Below, one piece after another: positions 11,372 to 23,339 of a stretch of 64,000 bases of DNA (positions are counted from its first letter, which is position 1; each line of letters starts with the position of its first letter). The notes beneath the pieces were generated by a model, which worked only from the letters and a program-made list of their open reading frames with translations, searched no databases and was not told the origin of the DNA. The stretch covers positions 1-64,000 of the forward strand of contig JAVKOQ010000135.1 of assembly GCA_031835245.1 (NCBI GenBank), read 5' to 3'. This stretch comes from Balamuthia mandrillaris (lineage: Eukaryota; Discosea; Longamoebia; Balamuthiidae). The position numbers and the translations under genes are program-made.

Positions 11372-12136
11372 AAACCAACAAAGTTCTTGTTGCTGACAAA
11401 TTCGGATATGAAGGCACGAAGACGAACCAGAAAGTCGCACATCTTCAAAATGTGGCTATTATTATGTTGGGAGCGGAGACAGGAGAGAAGAGAACTACAT
11501 AACGACAGAAGAGAAGAGAAGCAGGAGGGAGTATACCTGAAATGTCGTTTATCGGTATGACATATGACCACTCCTTTTTTCTTAGAGGCCTTTACGTTTA
11601 TTTGAGGACCTCTCAAAGCTTGGGAGAGCAGCAGCCCGTTGTACTTGTAGGTTATGTAGAGGCTGCGACGCGTAATGCAATATCTTGTTAGGCAGGAGGA
11701 GGGAGAGGGAAGAGTGATGGGAGAAGAAGAAGAAGAAGAACAAGAAGAACAAGAAGAAGAAGAAGAAGAAGAAGAACAAGAAGAACAAGAAGAAGAAGAA
11801 CAAGAAGAAGAAGAAGAAGAACAAGAAGAACAAGAAGAAGAAGAAGCAAACGGTGATCGGGAGTGTTGCTCGATGAAGACTGGGTCAAGACGCAAGATGC
11901 AATAGCCAGGCGGTTTATCTTCCATAAAGCCGACTTGGGGTGGAGGGTAAAGGAACAAGAAGGAACGAATGAGAAATAAACACGAAACAACAAAGCAAAG
12001 AGATAAACAAGGAAAGAACGCAGCACAAACCGGCTTGTTTGTAGCTGAGAATGTGCAAAAGTATCTCTTTGTGGTCGCCGCTCCGGTGCAGCTGAAAGCG
12101 GGAGGTGGAGGCGGCAACAAGGCGGCCGACCGACAT
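5035..12136 (-). CDS. Very large unidentified ARM-like protein with Ser/acidic linkers and a C-terminal membrane segment
   Basis: A multi-exon gene read right to left. Clear splice-joined exons include 12136-12031 (start MSVGRLVAAS), 11933-11852, 11683-11537 (acceptor and donor phases agree), then short exons to about 9900, a long exon about 9618-7370, and a chain to the stop at 5035. The middle is a run of helical segments suggesting an armadillo-like solenoid (for example KLDRFLFRVHTALHAALSI). Long acidic Ser-rich linkers separate them and carry a repeated I/V-P-x-L-x-L motif. The last exon ends with a hydrophobic stretch (LQLIFSLMLTSMFVFYFLF) and three to four more residues, so it is probably tail-anchored. 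The product would be about 2,000 residues. I do not recognise the family; IP3 receptor was considered and rejected. One exon (about 10256-10405) shows a frame change near 10317. Exon edges in 10.2-11.2 kb are uncertain. Confidence 0.7.
11718..11846 (-). repeat. (TTC)n / (GAA)n microsatellite in intron 2
   Basis: About 130 bp of GAA/CAA triplets on the plus strand, which read as TTC/TTG on the sense strand of the host gene. It fills most of the intron between the exons ending at 11852 and starting at 11683. Confidence 0.9.
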
Positions 12137-12677
12137 GGCGAAGTGCGTCTATGTTGGGCTGGCCTTCTTCGGAACGGAACGGACCCTACCCCCCAAATGA
12201 ATTAAACAGACAATCATGCTTCTGAGCGTCATCACCACCCTAAAGCGAAGCAGTCGACAGAAATTGCCACCAGCTAAAATAGCAGAGAAGGCATAGTGTT
12301 GTCCTTTTTTTTCCCCACCAAATTTTGCTGCGTGGCGCCGCTTTACCCCCCCCCCTAAAGCGGAGCAATGAATTTTTGTCGACGTGAAAGATCTCTGCTA
12401 GAGATGAGACAAAGAAAAAGACAACAGAAAATGGCCTTTTTATGGTAAGATAAAGCCTCCGTTTTGATTTTTGATTGGTGGTTTGAAACTTTCAGTAACC
12501 GATCAAAGCATTGAGCCGCTTTAGGGGGAAGGCAGTCTGTTAATTTAATTAATTGAGGGGCGGGAGGGCCGCCGTTGTGTTTGTTTTAAACAAAAAAAAA
12601 AAAAAGGTAGCAAGACCCAAACCACGAAAAGAGTAGTGGTGGGAGAAAGAGAGAAAAAACAACAACAACAACAAAGG
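12137..12677. promoter_or_regulatory. Divergent promoter region with an inverted repeat and CCAAT box
   Basis: This 541 bp gap lies between the start of the large minus-strand gene and the start of the small plus-strand gene. It has no supported exon. It contains a CCGCTTTA hairpin with a poly-C loop (12338-12363), further copies of TAAAGCG at 12241 and CGCTTTA at 12518, a CCAAT-box core (ATTGGT, 12474) and GTCGAC cores at 12253 and 12379. Confidence 0.5.
12338..12363. promoter_or_regulatory. Perfect inverted repeat CCGCTTTA - C10 - TAAAGCGG
   Basis: The arms 12338-12345 and 12356-12363 are exact reverse complements and the spacer is ten C. The same core recurs nearby at 12241-12247 and 12517-12524, and once more at 18529-18537 in another divergent promoter. 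This suggests a bound motif rather than chance; function unknown. Confidence 0.6.
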
Positions 12678-13185
12678 ATGGGAGGAAAGGAGTCCAAGCT
12701 TGCGACGGACCGGTCGGACCCGCTCTCGCGCACGTCGGCGGTGGATCCCTTTGCGGAGGAACATTGTTGCCAGTTTTGCGTTTGCGGTGAGTGAAGCCGC
12801 ACCCTCCAAGGGACGGCGACTTGCTGGCTGACATACTTGTTTTTCTTTTCTGTTCATCTTTTGGTTATATTGTGTTATTTTGTGTTTTTTCCTCCTACTT
12901 CCTCCGTCTTCTGTTCTTTTGCACACCGCGACAAGGTCCTTTTGATGAGGAAGGTTGCCTTTCCTGCTGCTGTTACTGTTGCAACACGTTTTGTGTCACG
13001 TCTAACACCATGACTTTGGCTGCGGTACGTTCCTGTTTCCCATCATATGCCCAACTGCAATGCCACTTACTCTCTTGCTCTCTCTCTCACGCATGCAGGC
13101 AAGCGTCACAACAGTGTTGATGCTGTCTGCATTGGTTGCTCTTGTACTCTTCTTCTCTCCATTCCAGTACAACAGCACCAGCTAA
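12678..13185 (+). CDS. Small Cys-rich, probably acylated tail-anchored membrane protein (three exons, 94 aa)
   Basis: Found by splicing by eye. Exon 1 is 12678-12786, exon 2 12936-13024 and exon 3 13099-13185. The introns start GTGAGT and GTACGT and end CAAG and GCAG, and the phases (1, 0) fit exactly. The 94-residue product starts MGGKESKL, a good N-myristoylation signal (Gly2, Ser6). Two cysteine clusters follow (CCQFCVCG near 30 and CLSCCCYCC near 44-52), which are candidates for palmitoylation or metal binding. Residues about 67-88 form one hydrophobic segment (TTVLMLSALVALVLFFS) that ends six residues before the stop. I infer a small membrane protein facing the cytosol. No family recognised. 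The agreement of three exons, phases and a sensible protein architecture supports it. Confidence 0.7.
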
Positions 13186-13274
13186 CATGCCAACACACTT
13201 CCTACCACCTGCCTGCTTCTTTCATATTTTTGTAACTTCCAAGCATTTACACTTCATTTGTTTCATCCATTTAT

Positions 13275-13315
<41 letters not shown>

Positions 13316-13646
13316 TTCTTTATTGTTGTCTTATGGTGTTGATATTGTTCTTGCTTGCTTGCTCGCTTGCTTGTCCTTTCGTTGTTTTTGTTTGTTTTTT
13401 TTGTTTTTGTTTTTGTTTTTGCAGTTTCTTTCATTGTCTTTTTTTTGTGACCGTTCCATTCAAGGTTAGGGTTAACGGTTAAGCCTAATATTGCGGCAGA
13501 TGAAGAGGATAATGATCAATTCATTAACACAGTTTACGCGTTATGCCCGCGTTGTTATCTTTGTTCGTGCCTTCAGCTTTCCTTCCTCATGTTCTTTCAG
13601 CTCACCTAACCCTCTTCTTCCAAAGGCAACCCACTTCAAAAAAAAA
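13186..13646 (+). other. Intergenic stretch with (CT)n and G/T-rich tracts
   Basis: Holds the 3' UTR of the small membrane protein gene, a (CT)n tract at about 13278-13311, and TTTTG-rich repeats at 13384-13424. I see no supported coding exon. The A-rich run at 13638-13647 directly precedes the next start codon. Confidence 0.6.
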
Positions 13647-13964
13647 ATGGGCCATATAACATCCCTTCTTCACCTGCTCGCTTTGCTTTCCGTTGTCTCT
13701 CTTATCATCTGCACCTATGGGGCGTCGGCTCAACCGCCTTTCGCGCATATAGAAGGGGAGGGCTATTTAGCCGAGTGGCCCCATGAAGGGCCTTCTGTGC
13801 GCCTCTTCCCAAAGGGGTCAAACGGCGCCCCACTCAGAGAGGAAAGCTTTGGCTGGGACGTTCTCAGCTTCCAAGAAAAGGTGGACTGTTACTCCTGCCA
13901 GAAAGAAGAAGCGAGCCAATTGGCTTTTGGTTGCACACCCAGCCCAAGCCTAATACCGAAGTGA
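13647..13964 (+). CDS. Small secreted protein, unidentified
   Basis: I chose the ATG at 13647, after seven A residues, over the upstream in-frame ATG at 13491. It gives a typical signal peptide: MGHITSLLHLLALLSVVSL followed by IICTYGASA, with cleavage likely after ASA. The mature part is about 78 residues. It is rich in Gly, Pro and Glu and has three cysteines, including C-x-x-C close to the C-terminus. No family recognised. A further downstream exon cannot be excluded. Its neighbour is the large secreted protein on the opposite strand, whose stop lies 106 bp away, so the two genes are convergent. Confidence 0.5.
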   Translation: MGHITSLLHLLALLSVVSLIICTYGASAQPPFAHIEGEGYLAEWPHEGPSVRLFPKGSNGAPLREESFGWDVLSFQEKVDCYSCQKEEASQLAFGCTPSPSLIPK

Positions 13965-14069
13965 CGTGTGCGTGCCAAAGGAGGGGGCACTCCGTTCAAG
14001 GGTTTGTAACACAGGGAAAGGGAGAGAGCAAAAACAAGAGGAGGGACAAAACAAAACAAGAAAAAGCGC

Positions 14070-17000
14070 TTATTGGTTGGTAGCAATGATAAGGATGGTG
14101 TTTTGGACACAAGTGAAGGAGTTGGCATCGGCATAGCCCCTCTGTGGGTTACCCTTGTCGGAGCAGCTCATGCCGGCAGCCTTACAGTAGCAGTAGTCAA
14201 AGAAAATCATGGTGAAGTCGCCTTCATCAGCCTGCGTGTTTACGACTCGGATGGTGCCGGCCACGTTGTTGACGGTGACGCTAGCGAAAGGAATGTTGTC
14301 GTTGAGGATTCTGACGGTGCTGGGGGCACCAGGTGTGGGGAAGACGATAGCGCTGAGAGTAATGTCAAAGCCGTCGAAGAGCTCCACGCCGTCAGGAGCA
14401 CCCAAAGAGTTGGCAAAAGAACCGACGTCAATAACGGCCCGGGCAGTGTCGCAGTTGCTGGTGGTGCCCTGGCAGGTGGCTTCCGTGAACTCACCCTCAT
14501 CCACGCAAATGGTGTAGTCCACTTCGTAGATGCCCCAGACGGGGTTGGCCACGTTCAGGCCAGGGAAGAACTCGAGGAAACCGTCCTCGCGGGTGTCGAC
14601 GAGGATGTTAGCGCCACCCACGGGGCTGACGGTCAAAGTGCCAAGATCCAGGATGGCACCGTTGTCGTTGGCTAAGATCTCAAAGTAAGTGAAGGTGTTG
14701 GGGTTGGGTGGGGGCAGGAGCATCGTCCTGAAGACACCAAACTCTTCGTCGTTGAGGGAGAGAAGCACGCGCACGTCCACAAAGGCCTCGTCACAGTTGT
14801 TCTCGCCGGTGAAGTCAAAGAGAACTTCATCCTGCACGCAGTGCTCGTATTCGGCCCTGACGTAGCCGGCAAAGTCCTCAGCAGGCGGGGTGTAGGAGTA
14901 AATGCCAGTGGCGGGGTGAAGGCTAGCAGTGCCAGTCAGCTCTCCAGGGCCGGTGAGAAGGGTGTAGGTGTTGGTATCTCCCCAACCGTCGTTTGGTTTG
15001 ACGTCTCCGGCCGACAAGCTGCTGCCCTGAGGAATGGTGAAGCAGTCGTTGCCAGAGACAATGTGTACGCTGACGTCGACACGGCCCTCTCCGCAGTTAG
15101 TAGGCTGGCCATCAGCACAGATGGTGTAGTTGAAGGTATCCGGCCCGGCGTAGCCCTCACCAGGAACGTAGCGAACAATACCGCCGACACGGTTGGCGGC
15201 TCCGCGGCTGGGACCAGAGATCACCACAACGCTGTTCTCGTCGGCGTTGGGAGCATCGTTAGCCTCCACATCGATATCCACGAAAGTGTCTTGGGTGGTG
15301 AAGGCCACGTCGTCCTCCACGGCCAGAGCGGTGTTGAAGGTGATGGTGGCTGTGTCACAGTTTGAGCCGTCAATGCCTGTGGCTGAGTCAAGCGTACAGA
15401 TGCTGTAGACAATGGTATCTACGCTTGAGGCAGCGTTTACGTTGGCGGTATAGGTCACGGTGCCCAAGGCCAAGTTGACAGTGACTGTGGCTCCGTTAGC
15501 AGTGGTAGGACCGTTGGGGAAGGTGATGGAAGCAGGGTTCCTGGTGATGGCGTCGTTATCCACAATGTTGAGCCCGGTGGTAACTCCTTGAGGAACGTCG
15601 AAGGTGTCGTCCACGGCATCCATGCGGACCTTAACGTCCACATCGGCATTGTCACAGTTAGTCCTACCTACGTCCACACATATCTCGTAGGTGAAGAAGG
15701 TGCTGCCAGCCCAGCGGGCAGAAGGGAAGAAATTGATGTTTCCTCCGGTAGTCGCAGTGGCCACACCAGCCGCAACGGGCACGTTTCCTAAAATAACAAC
15801 GGTGTTGGGGTTCCTGCCTGCACCGTCGTTGGTGGCTACGTTGATGCTGCCCTGAGTGCCATGATCCACAATCAGCAAGTCATCAACGGCTACCAGCTCA
15901 ACGATTACGTTCACAGTAGCGGTGTCACAAAGCCTTCGGGTAGGGGTATTGTAGACGCAAATCTCGTAGGCAAAGGAATCGAAGCCAGCCACGTTGGGGT
16001 CGTACTGAACCACACCGGTAGGCAAGAAAGTGACACTGGATGCCAACCCTGCGGTCGGCAATACTGACTGAAGGGTTTGTGGGTTGACACCGATATCGTT
16101 GTCGGCCACAGGAGCGTTGAAAATGGGGGCATTCTGCGAGACGGTGAAAGAGTCATCGATGGCGATAGGATTCACCACAATGAAGACGGTGGCGGTGTCT
16201 GTGTTAGGGAGCGCGTTAACGATAACCCTGTACGTGAACTGGTCGTCACCAGCAAAGTTCGGGTTGGGTGTGTAGGTGACAGTGCCGTCAGGTTGAATGG
16301 CCAAACTGCCGCTAGCGGCCACAGTCTCGATCGAGATACCGTTAAGCGGCCAGAGGCCGTCATTGTTGCGAACGTTGATGTTGATAGGAATGTTAGCAGT
16401 GGTAGTGGCAGAATCCTCCACACAGTTGACGATAACAAGAACGGTGATCGTAGCGGTATCACAGTCACCTTGAAGGGTACACGCCTGGTATTCGAAGGTC
16501 TCAGTGCCGGTGAACCTGTTGTTTGGAAGGTAGGTAATCGCTCCGGTTACAGGATTGATATTGGTGACGGTGCCGAAGGTCGGGGGAGAAAAGACAGTGA
16601 CAGTGTTGCCCTCAACTCGGTCATCGTTATCCAGCACGTCAATAACAACAGCAGTGTCCTGCGGGGTCGAGACAAAATCGTCAATGACGATGGGAATAGG
16701 GAACTCAACGATACGGCATCTGGTACTGCAACTGACTCCAGGTTCTCCAAGATCGTTGTTCAAGATACCGTCATCACACTCCTCTCCGAAGAGGTCGTCA
16801 ATGATACCGTCACCGCAACGCAAAGGAGTACAGTCACGGCGACACAGGGAAGGAGCATTAGGCTCATCAGAGTTAGTTCGGCCAGCGTCACACTCTTCCG
16901 GAATCCACCAAATGTCTTGCAAGGCCTCCATTTCCAGTCTGGGAGGCTCATCGATGCGGCCGTTACCGCAAGCATGGTCAACGTAGCAATCGTCCTCACA

Positions 17001-18318
17001 GGTGTGCTCGCAATAGTAGTAGTAAAACTCCTTGAAATCATCACCGAACAGTGAGCCTGAGCTGCTGTGCACATCGCCGTTTTCAATTTCGGTGGCGAAC
17101 CGGGAGACAACCCCGCTGACAACGTTCCTGAGCTTGTACCAGTAGACGTGCCTCACTCGGGCAACATCCAGATCTTCATCATGAGCAGGACCAAGATTGA
17201 CGATGGCCGGAGCGCCACGAGCAGCCCAGGGTCCCTCCACGTTGAAGTAATCGTCGTAGAAGGTGAGATTGTCGGTGAGTCCACGAGGGTAGTTGAAGAC
17301 AGCCTCCACGTTGGCGTCTAAAACATGGAGCCGTTGGCCATCCACCCTTCGGGAGTCGAAACCTGGGAAGGTAGCATAGTCCGGAAGATAAATGGCACCT
17401 AGGGCCAGGGTACCGGTGACGGCACCGACGTTGAAGTAGAAGTCCCTCTTCCAGACGTTCGAAGCAGTATGCAACAACGCCCAGCTTCCCTTGGAAGGTA
17501 CGGGCACATCGGTGGGGCTGCCATGAACAACAGTGCTAGTGAAGGAGCACGGGTCCCATTCGTCCGGGATCCACACCTCATCTACCAGGAAAGCGTGTCC
17601 GCTCCACCTGGCTCTTTCGTATGGCTTGTTCTGGAACGCTCCTGCCAGAATGACTGGAGGCTCGACTGCGGTGGCTACACAGTGGGGGGCTGTGACGATT
17701 GTCTGCTGACCCACGACGGCACCAGTGCAGTGAATGGTGGTGTTATCATCGGAGATTGTGGCGATGCGGACGATGGCCGAGTAAGGGTGCAGGCTTTGAA
17801 GGTCTGTGTTGAGGATGGAGGTCCTCCAGAAATTCCTCGGGTTAAGACCAGCACCAGCTGGATAAAAGTTCCTCTTCTGTGCCGAGGGCTTCTCTGAGCT
17901 CCAGTTGGGACGGAAGTTCACCACATTAGGAGGGAAGTGGGTGTTCACCGGGCCGTGAGGAGGCTTATTGTAAAGCCTAGGAATCCGGGTGGCTGGAAAG
18001 TAGGAGCGGATTAGTTCATCGCGGACAATATGATGGAATGAGAGGTAGCTCACCTTTACGAACAGAAGACTCTGCAGGTTGAGGGACAGCTACGATGCGC
18101 TCGTTGTGCACTTCGCGACCACACAATGCAAGCTCATTGGGCAAATCCACGGTAGGGTCACTTGCGCCTATCACTCGGAGCAGGTCCTGGAGGTCTACGG
18201 CTTTGGTGTCGAACCTCCTTGGTTCAACAGGGAGCAGGTCAGGGCCAAATCGGTGAGGGGCCTGCCCCAAACAACTCTGTGCAACGCAAAACAAAAGCAC
18301 ACACAAAAGTACTTTCAT
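14070..18318 (-). CDS. Large secreted protein: degenerate trypsin-like domain, DUF4215-like Cys repeats, nine cadherin-like repeats
   Basis: Exon 1 is 18318-18054, intron 61 bp, exon 2 17992-14070; the product is about 1,395 residues. It starts with a signal peptide (MKVLLCVLLFCVAQSCLG). A chymotrypsin/V8-like domain follows, with TAPHCV retaining the histidine. The DYALL position reads SWALL, and the Ser motif expected as SGAP reads RGAP, so Asp and Ser of the triad appear lost. Next come DUF4215/Myxococcus-type Cys repeats (CGNGRID; CGDGIIDD...ECDDG...CSTRC). About nine tandem domains of roughly 95 residues follow, each with a DND/NDG motif, a TYTPN-like strand, and FxYxxC...CDTATV; these look like bacterial-type cadherin-like (Big_9) domains. 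No C-terminal membrane span is seen. This is probably a cell-surface or matrix binding protein with no peptidase activity. The architecture is bacteria-like, but the intron shows it is a nuclear gene. Confidence 0.85.
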
Positions 18319-18869
18319 TGTTTATTTTCCCTTTCCACCAGCCCAACGAAGCTCTTCCCCACTTGTTTTTCACTCGCACCTTACGCCTCTCTACAAGGTT
18401 CGTGACAGTGCGGAGCTCGTCCTTCTCTACGCTGGTTTTTTCAAAAAAAATTCTGTTTTTTTTTTTTTTTGGCTATCCCTCCTTTTTCATAAGGAAAAGG
18501 GGTTAAATTTTCTTTATTTCTTATTTTCTAAAGCGGTTTACTGCAGCAAGAAGATCATTGGCTCAACTTAACTCCCAGTTTCCAACAACCAATAAAAATC
18601 GGCTAAATGGCCCTAACTCCGGGCTCAATAAAGTACACATCATCAACCTCAAACTCAATCACGCATCATCAACCTCACCCAACTGCCTGAGGAGCAACCG
18701 CAACAAACCACCAAAAAAAAAAAAAAAAAACCAAAAACCAACGAAGATCTGGGTGGCCGCCTTCTGCCGTTGGGGGGGTCTTTTGCTGCAATCAACTCCT
18801 TCCTTCTTTGATGTAGCGGACAGCAGCAGGGCTTGTTCTTCTTCAAGTGGCAGCAGCAGCAACAACATC
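18319..18869. promoter_or_regulatory. Divergent promoter region with two CCAAT boxes
   Basis: This 551 bp gap lies between the secreted protein (-) and the uridylyltransferase (+). It contains CATTGG at 18556-18561, ACCAAT at 18588-18593 and CTAAAGCGG at 18529-18537, which matches the core of the inverted repeat at 12338. Poly-T and poly-A runs lie at 18455-18470 and 18712-18730. An in-frame upstream ATG exists at 18558, but it would read through the poly-A run as poly-Lys, so I place it in the 5' UTR. Confidence 0.5.
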
Positions 18870-21492
<2,623 letters not shown>

Positions 21493-21871
21493 ACACTGTG
21501 GCACATAACTGGCGGGGTGGGTGGCTGGCTTCCCAACCTCTGCTCTGCTAGGATTTGCTTTCCGCTTTTTTTCTTCAAAAAATCTCTCGTGCAGGGTGAG
21601 TGCTTTATGAAGGGTGTAATGCTTTGTTTTTGTGCTTTTCTTCCTTTTTTCCTCAATAGTTAGTTGAACCAACCGACGCCCCTTTCTTCCATCCCTGTGT
21701 CGTCGTGAAGATTTAAACTCCGTCGTTTCCGCCAATAGCTTCGCGTAGTTTAAACTCATCGAAAAAAAAAAACTGAACCGTTCAAACGCCAATTTTGGCG
21801 GGTTTTCTTTTCTCTGCAAGGACCTCTCCTTACAAAGCGAAAAGCGAAAACCATCCAAGAGGAACACGGCC
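21493..21871 (+). promoter_or_regulatory. Intergenic region with CGCCAA-TT-TTGGCG palindrome
   Basis: This 379 bp gap lies between two plus-strand genes. No exon is supported. At 21787-21800 there is a six-base inverted repeat CGCCAA/TTGGCG that runs into TTGGCGGGTTTTC, resembling an E2F site joined to a CCAAT core, 70 bp before the next start codon. Confidence 0.4.
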
Positions 21872-23236
21872 ATGGCGGATATCCCCACTTTTTGCCTGCT
21901 GGCCACCCTATGTGCGCTTCAGGAAGGACCAGCGCCCTCCCTCGATATGAGTCTTGTGGCTCCAGGAGTCTACACCACCCGCACAGCCTCTACTAGTATC
22001 ACACGGGCTTACCATGCCCAGTTCGCGTTAGGGCCGTTTGAAGATGGGGCAGAGGATGATTACGTGATAGGAGTAAGAAGAGCCACGGCAGTAAAGGTGG
22101 CTTCCAGGCCATACAACGGTTGCAATCCCTCTACGAATGACGCTTATCAGGAGAACGTGCAGTGCGAGGCTACCGCCCAGACGGAAAGCATCTTCTTCCC
22201 CTTGGATCTCTCAGGCTACGTGCCCGGCACCGCCGAAGATGTCATCGGTATCAACAGCCCCTACGTCATCCACACCCAAGGCTCCGCCAGCACGGCCACC
22301 ATGGACCTATTCTGGACCCGCATCTCCAAGGACAAATCCTATGTGGCAGCCCCCGCTGGCACCCACAACTTCGTGGATGAGAGCCTGGACGTCTACGTCT
22401 ACCTCATCGGCCCTGACGATGATGAGGTGACCATCCCCTGGGCCGCCGCCGCTGTAGGAGCCTCCCTCCGCCAGGAGGAACGCAACCGAATGGTGCAGCT
22501 TGTGGCCGACGAGGATAACGTCGTCATTTCGCATGACCTCAGCTCCAGCAATCCCCTCAGGTTGACCGTGAGCTCCTCCGTGGCGCAGACCGTCCACCTC
22601 ACTGCCATTTACGCCCCCACTGGGCGCGAACTGGGCGAGCTGGAGCTGGTCTTCCTCGATCCGGCCAGCCCGCTCGTCACTCAGGTCTTCCCCCGCAGTG
22701 CCCAGCTGAAGGCAGGCAGCAGGTTGGGCCGACTTGACCGATTGGATGACGAGGAGACCACCCAGACTGGTACCTCCTTCGATTCCTCTCTGCGCGTGCG
22801 ATTTACCCCCGACACCAATGCCGGCGGCCTGCCCTTCGACATCAATCTCAACTTTGATGTCTCCGCCTACCGCCAGCTGACAGTGCTGGATGCCGAACTG
22901 CACATCAACTTCTTCAACCGCAACCCCAACAGGGTGTGGTACTTTGCTCTCCGCAGGTTCGACCAGGGGGATGATCGCTCCGGTTGGGTGCCCATCGGCA
23001 GCACGGATGAGGCCGAGAAAGGCGTTTGGGAGCTGTTCTCCCTCGACTCTGCGGTGATGGTCAACGGTCAATTCAGGCATGGAGGCAACACTTACAACGT
23101 AGATTCCCTCTCCGAGTTGATCAGCCCCGAGGGGCTCGTCCGTCTGCGCGTCTACACCAATCGCGATTCCACCCGCGATTCTCCCCTTCACCTTGACTTG
23201 GTTGAGCTTGTCCTCACCGTTGGAGAAGAAAGATAA
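21872..23236 (+). CDS. Intronless orphan protein, probably secreted or surface beta-rich
   Basis: 454 residues in one exon. The start at 21872 sits in a good context (ACGGCCATGG). The N-terminus (MADIPTFCLLATLCALQEGP) is only weakly signal-like. The rest is rich in Val, Thr, Asp and Ser with alternating hydrophobic strands, and cysteines occur only near the start and around residues 90-105. Two halves can be seen: an N-terminal half up to about 250, and a C-terminal half whose segments such as LTVLDAELHINFF and GVWELFSLDSAVMV recall carbohydrate-binding or DNRLRE-like beta sandwiches. That likeness is weak and I do not assign a family. The coding sequence is GC-rich compared with the surroundings. 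It is convergent with PCCB, 100 bp away. Confidence 0.65.
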   Translation: MADIPTFCLLATLCALQEGPAPSLDMSLVAPGVYTTRTASTSITRAYHAQFALGPFEDGAEDDYVIGVRRATAVKVASRPYNGCNPSTNDAYQENVQCEATAQTESIFFPLDLSGYVPGTAEDVIGINSPYVIHTQGSASTATMDLFWTRISKDKSYVAAPAGTHNFVDESLDVYVYLIGPDDDEVTIPWAAAAVGASLRQEERNRMVQLVADEDNVVISHDLSSSNPLRLTVSSSVAQTVHLTAIYAPTGRELGELELVFLDPASPLVTQVFPRSAQLKAGSRLGRLDRLDDEETTQTGTSFDSSLRVRFTPDTNAGGLPFDINLNFDVSAYRQLTVLDAELHINFFNRNPNRVWYFALRRFDQGDDRSGWVPIGSTDEAEKGVWELFSLDSAVMVNGQFRHGGNTYNVDSLSELISPEGLVRLRVYTNRDSTRDSPLHLDLVELVLTVGEER

Positions 23237-23339
23237 ACCTCTAAACAGCACCTATTTAAAAGCACATCCACTGACTGGGAGTGAGAGAATCAACTGTTTC
23301 AATGTTGCAGCGAGCGAAAAAAAAAAAACAATGCGTATG

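Noticed and set aside
5035-12136. Identification of the large gene as an IP3 receptor
   Set aside because: No MIR domain, no six-helix channel and no pore motif; only one hydrophobic segment at the end.
14060-14090. CCAAT-like motif TTATTGGTTGG near 14068
   Set aside because: It overlaps the last codons of the secreted protein, so it is explained by coding sequence.
16077-17054. 325-residue ORF on the plus strand
   Set aside because: It is antisense to the cadherin-like repeat gene. Its composition mirrors the repeats, and it has no domain or start context.
18558-18869. Earlier in-frame start for the uridylyltransferase
   Set aside because: It would translate a genomic poly-A run into poly-Lys and adds no conserved residues; the ATG at 18870 leads directly into the Ser/Pro-rich N-terminus.
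22307-23251. 314-residue minus-strand ORF over the intronless orphan
   Set aside because: Shadow of GC-rich coding sequence; the plus-strand frame has the better start and protein composition, though the choice rests on composition only.
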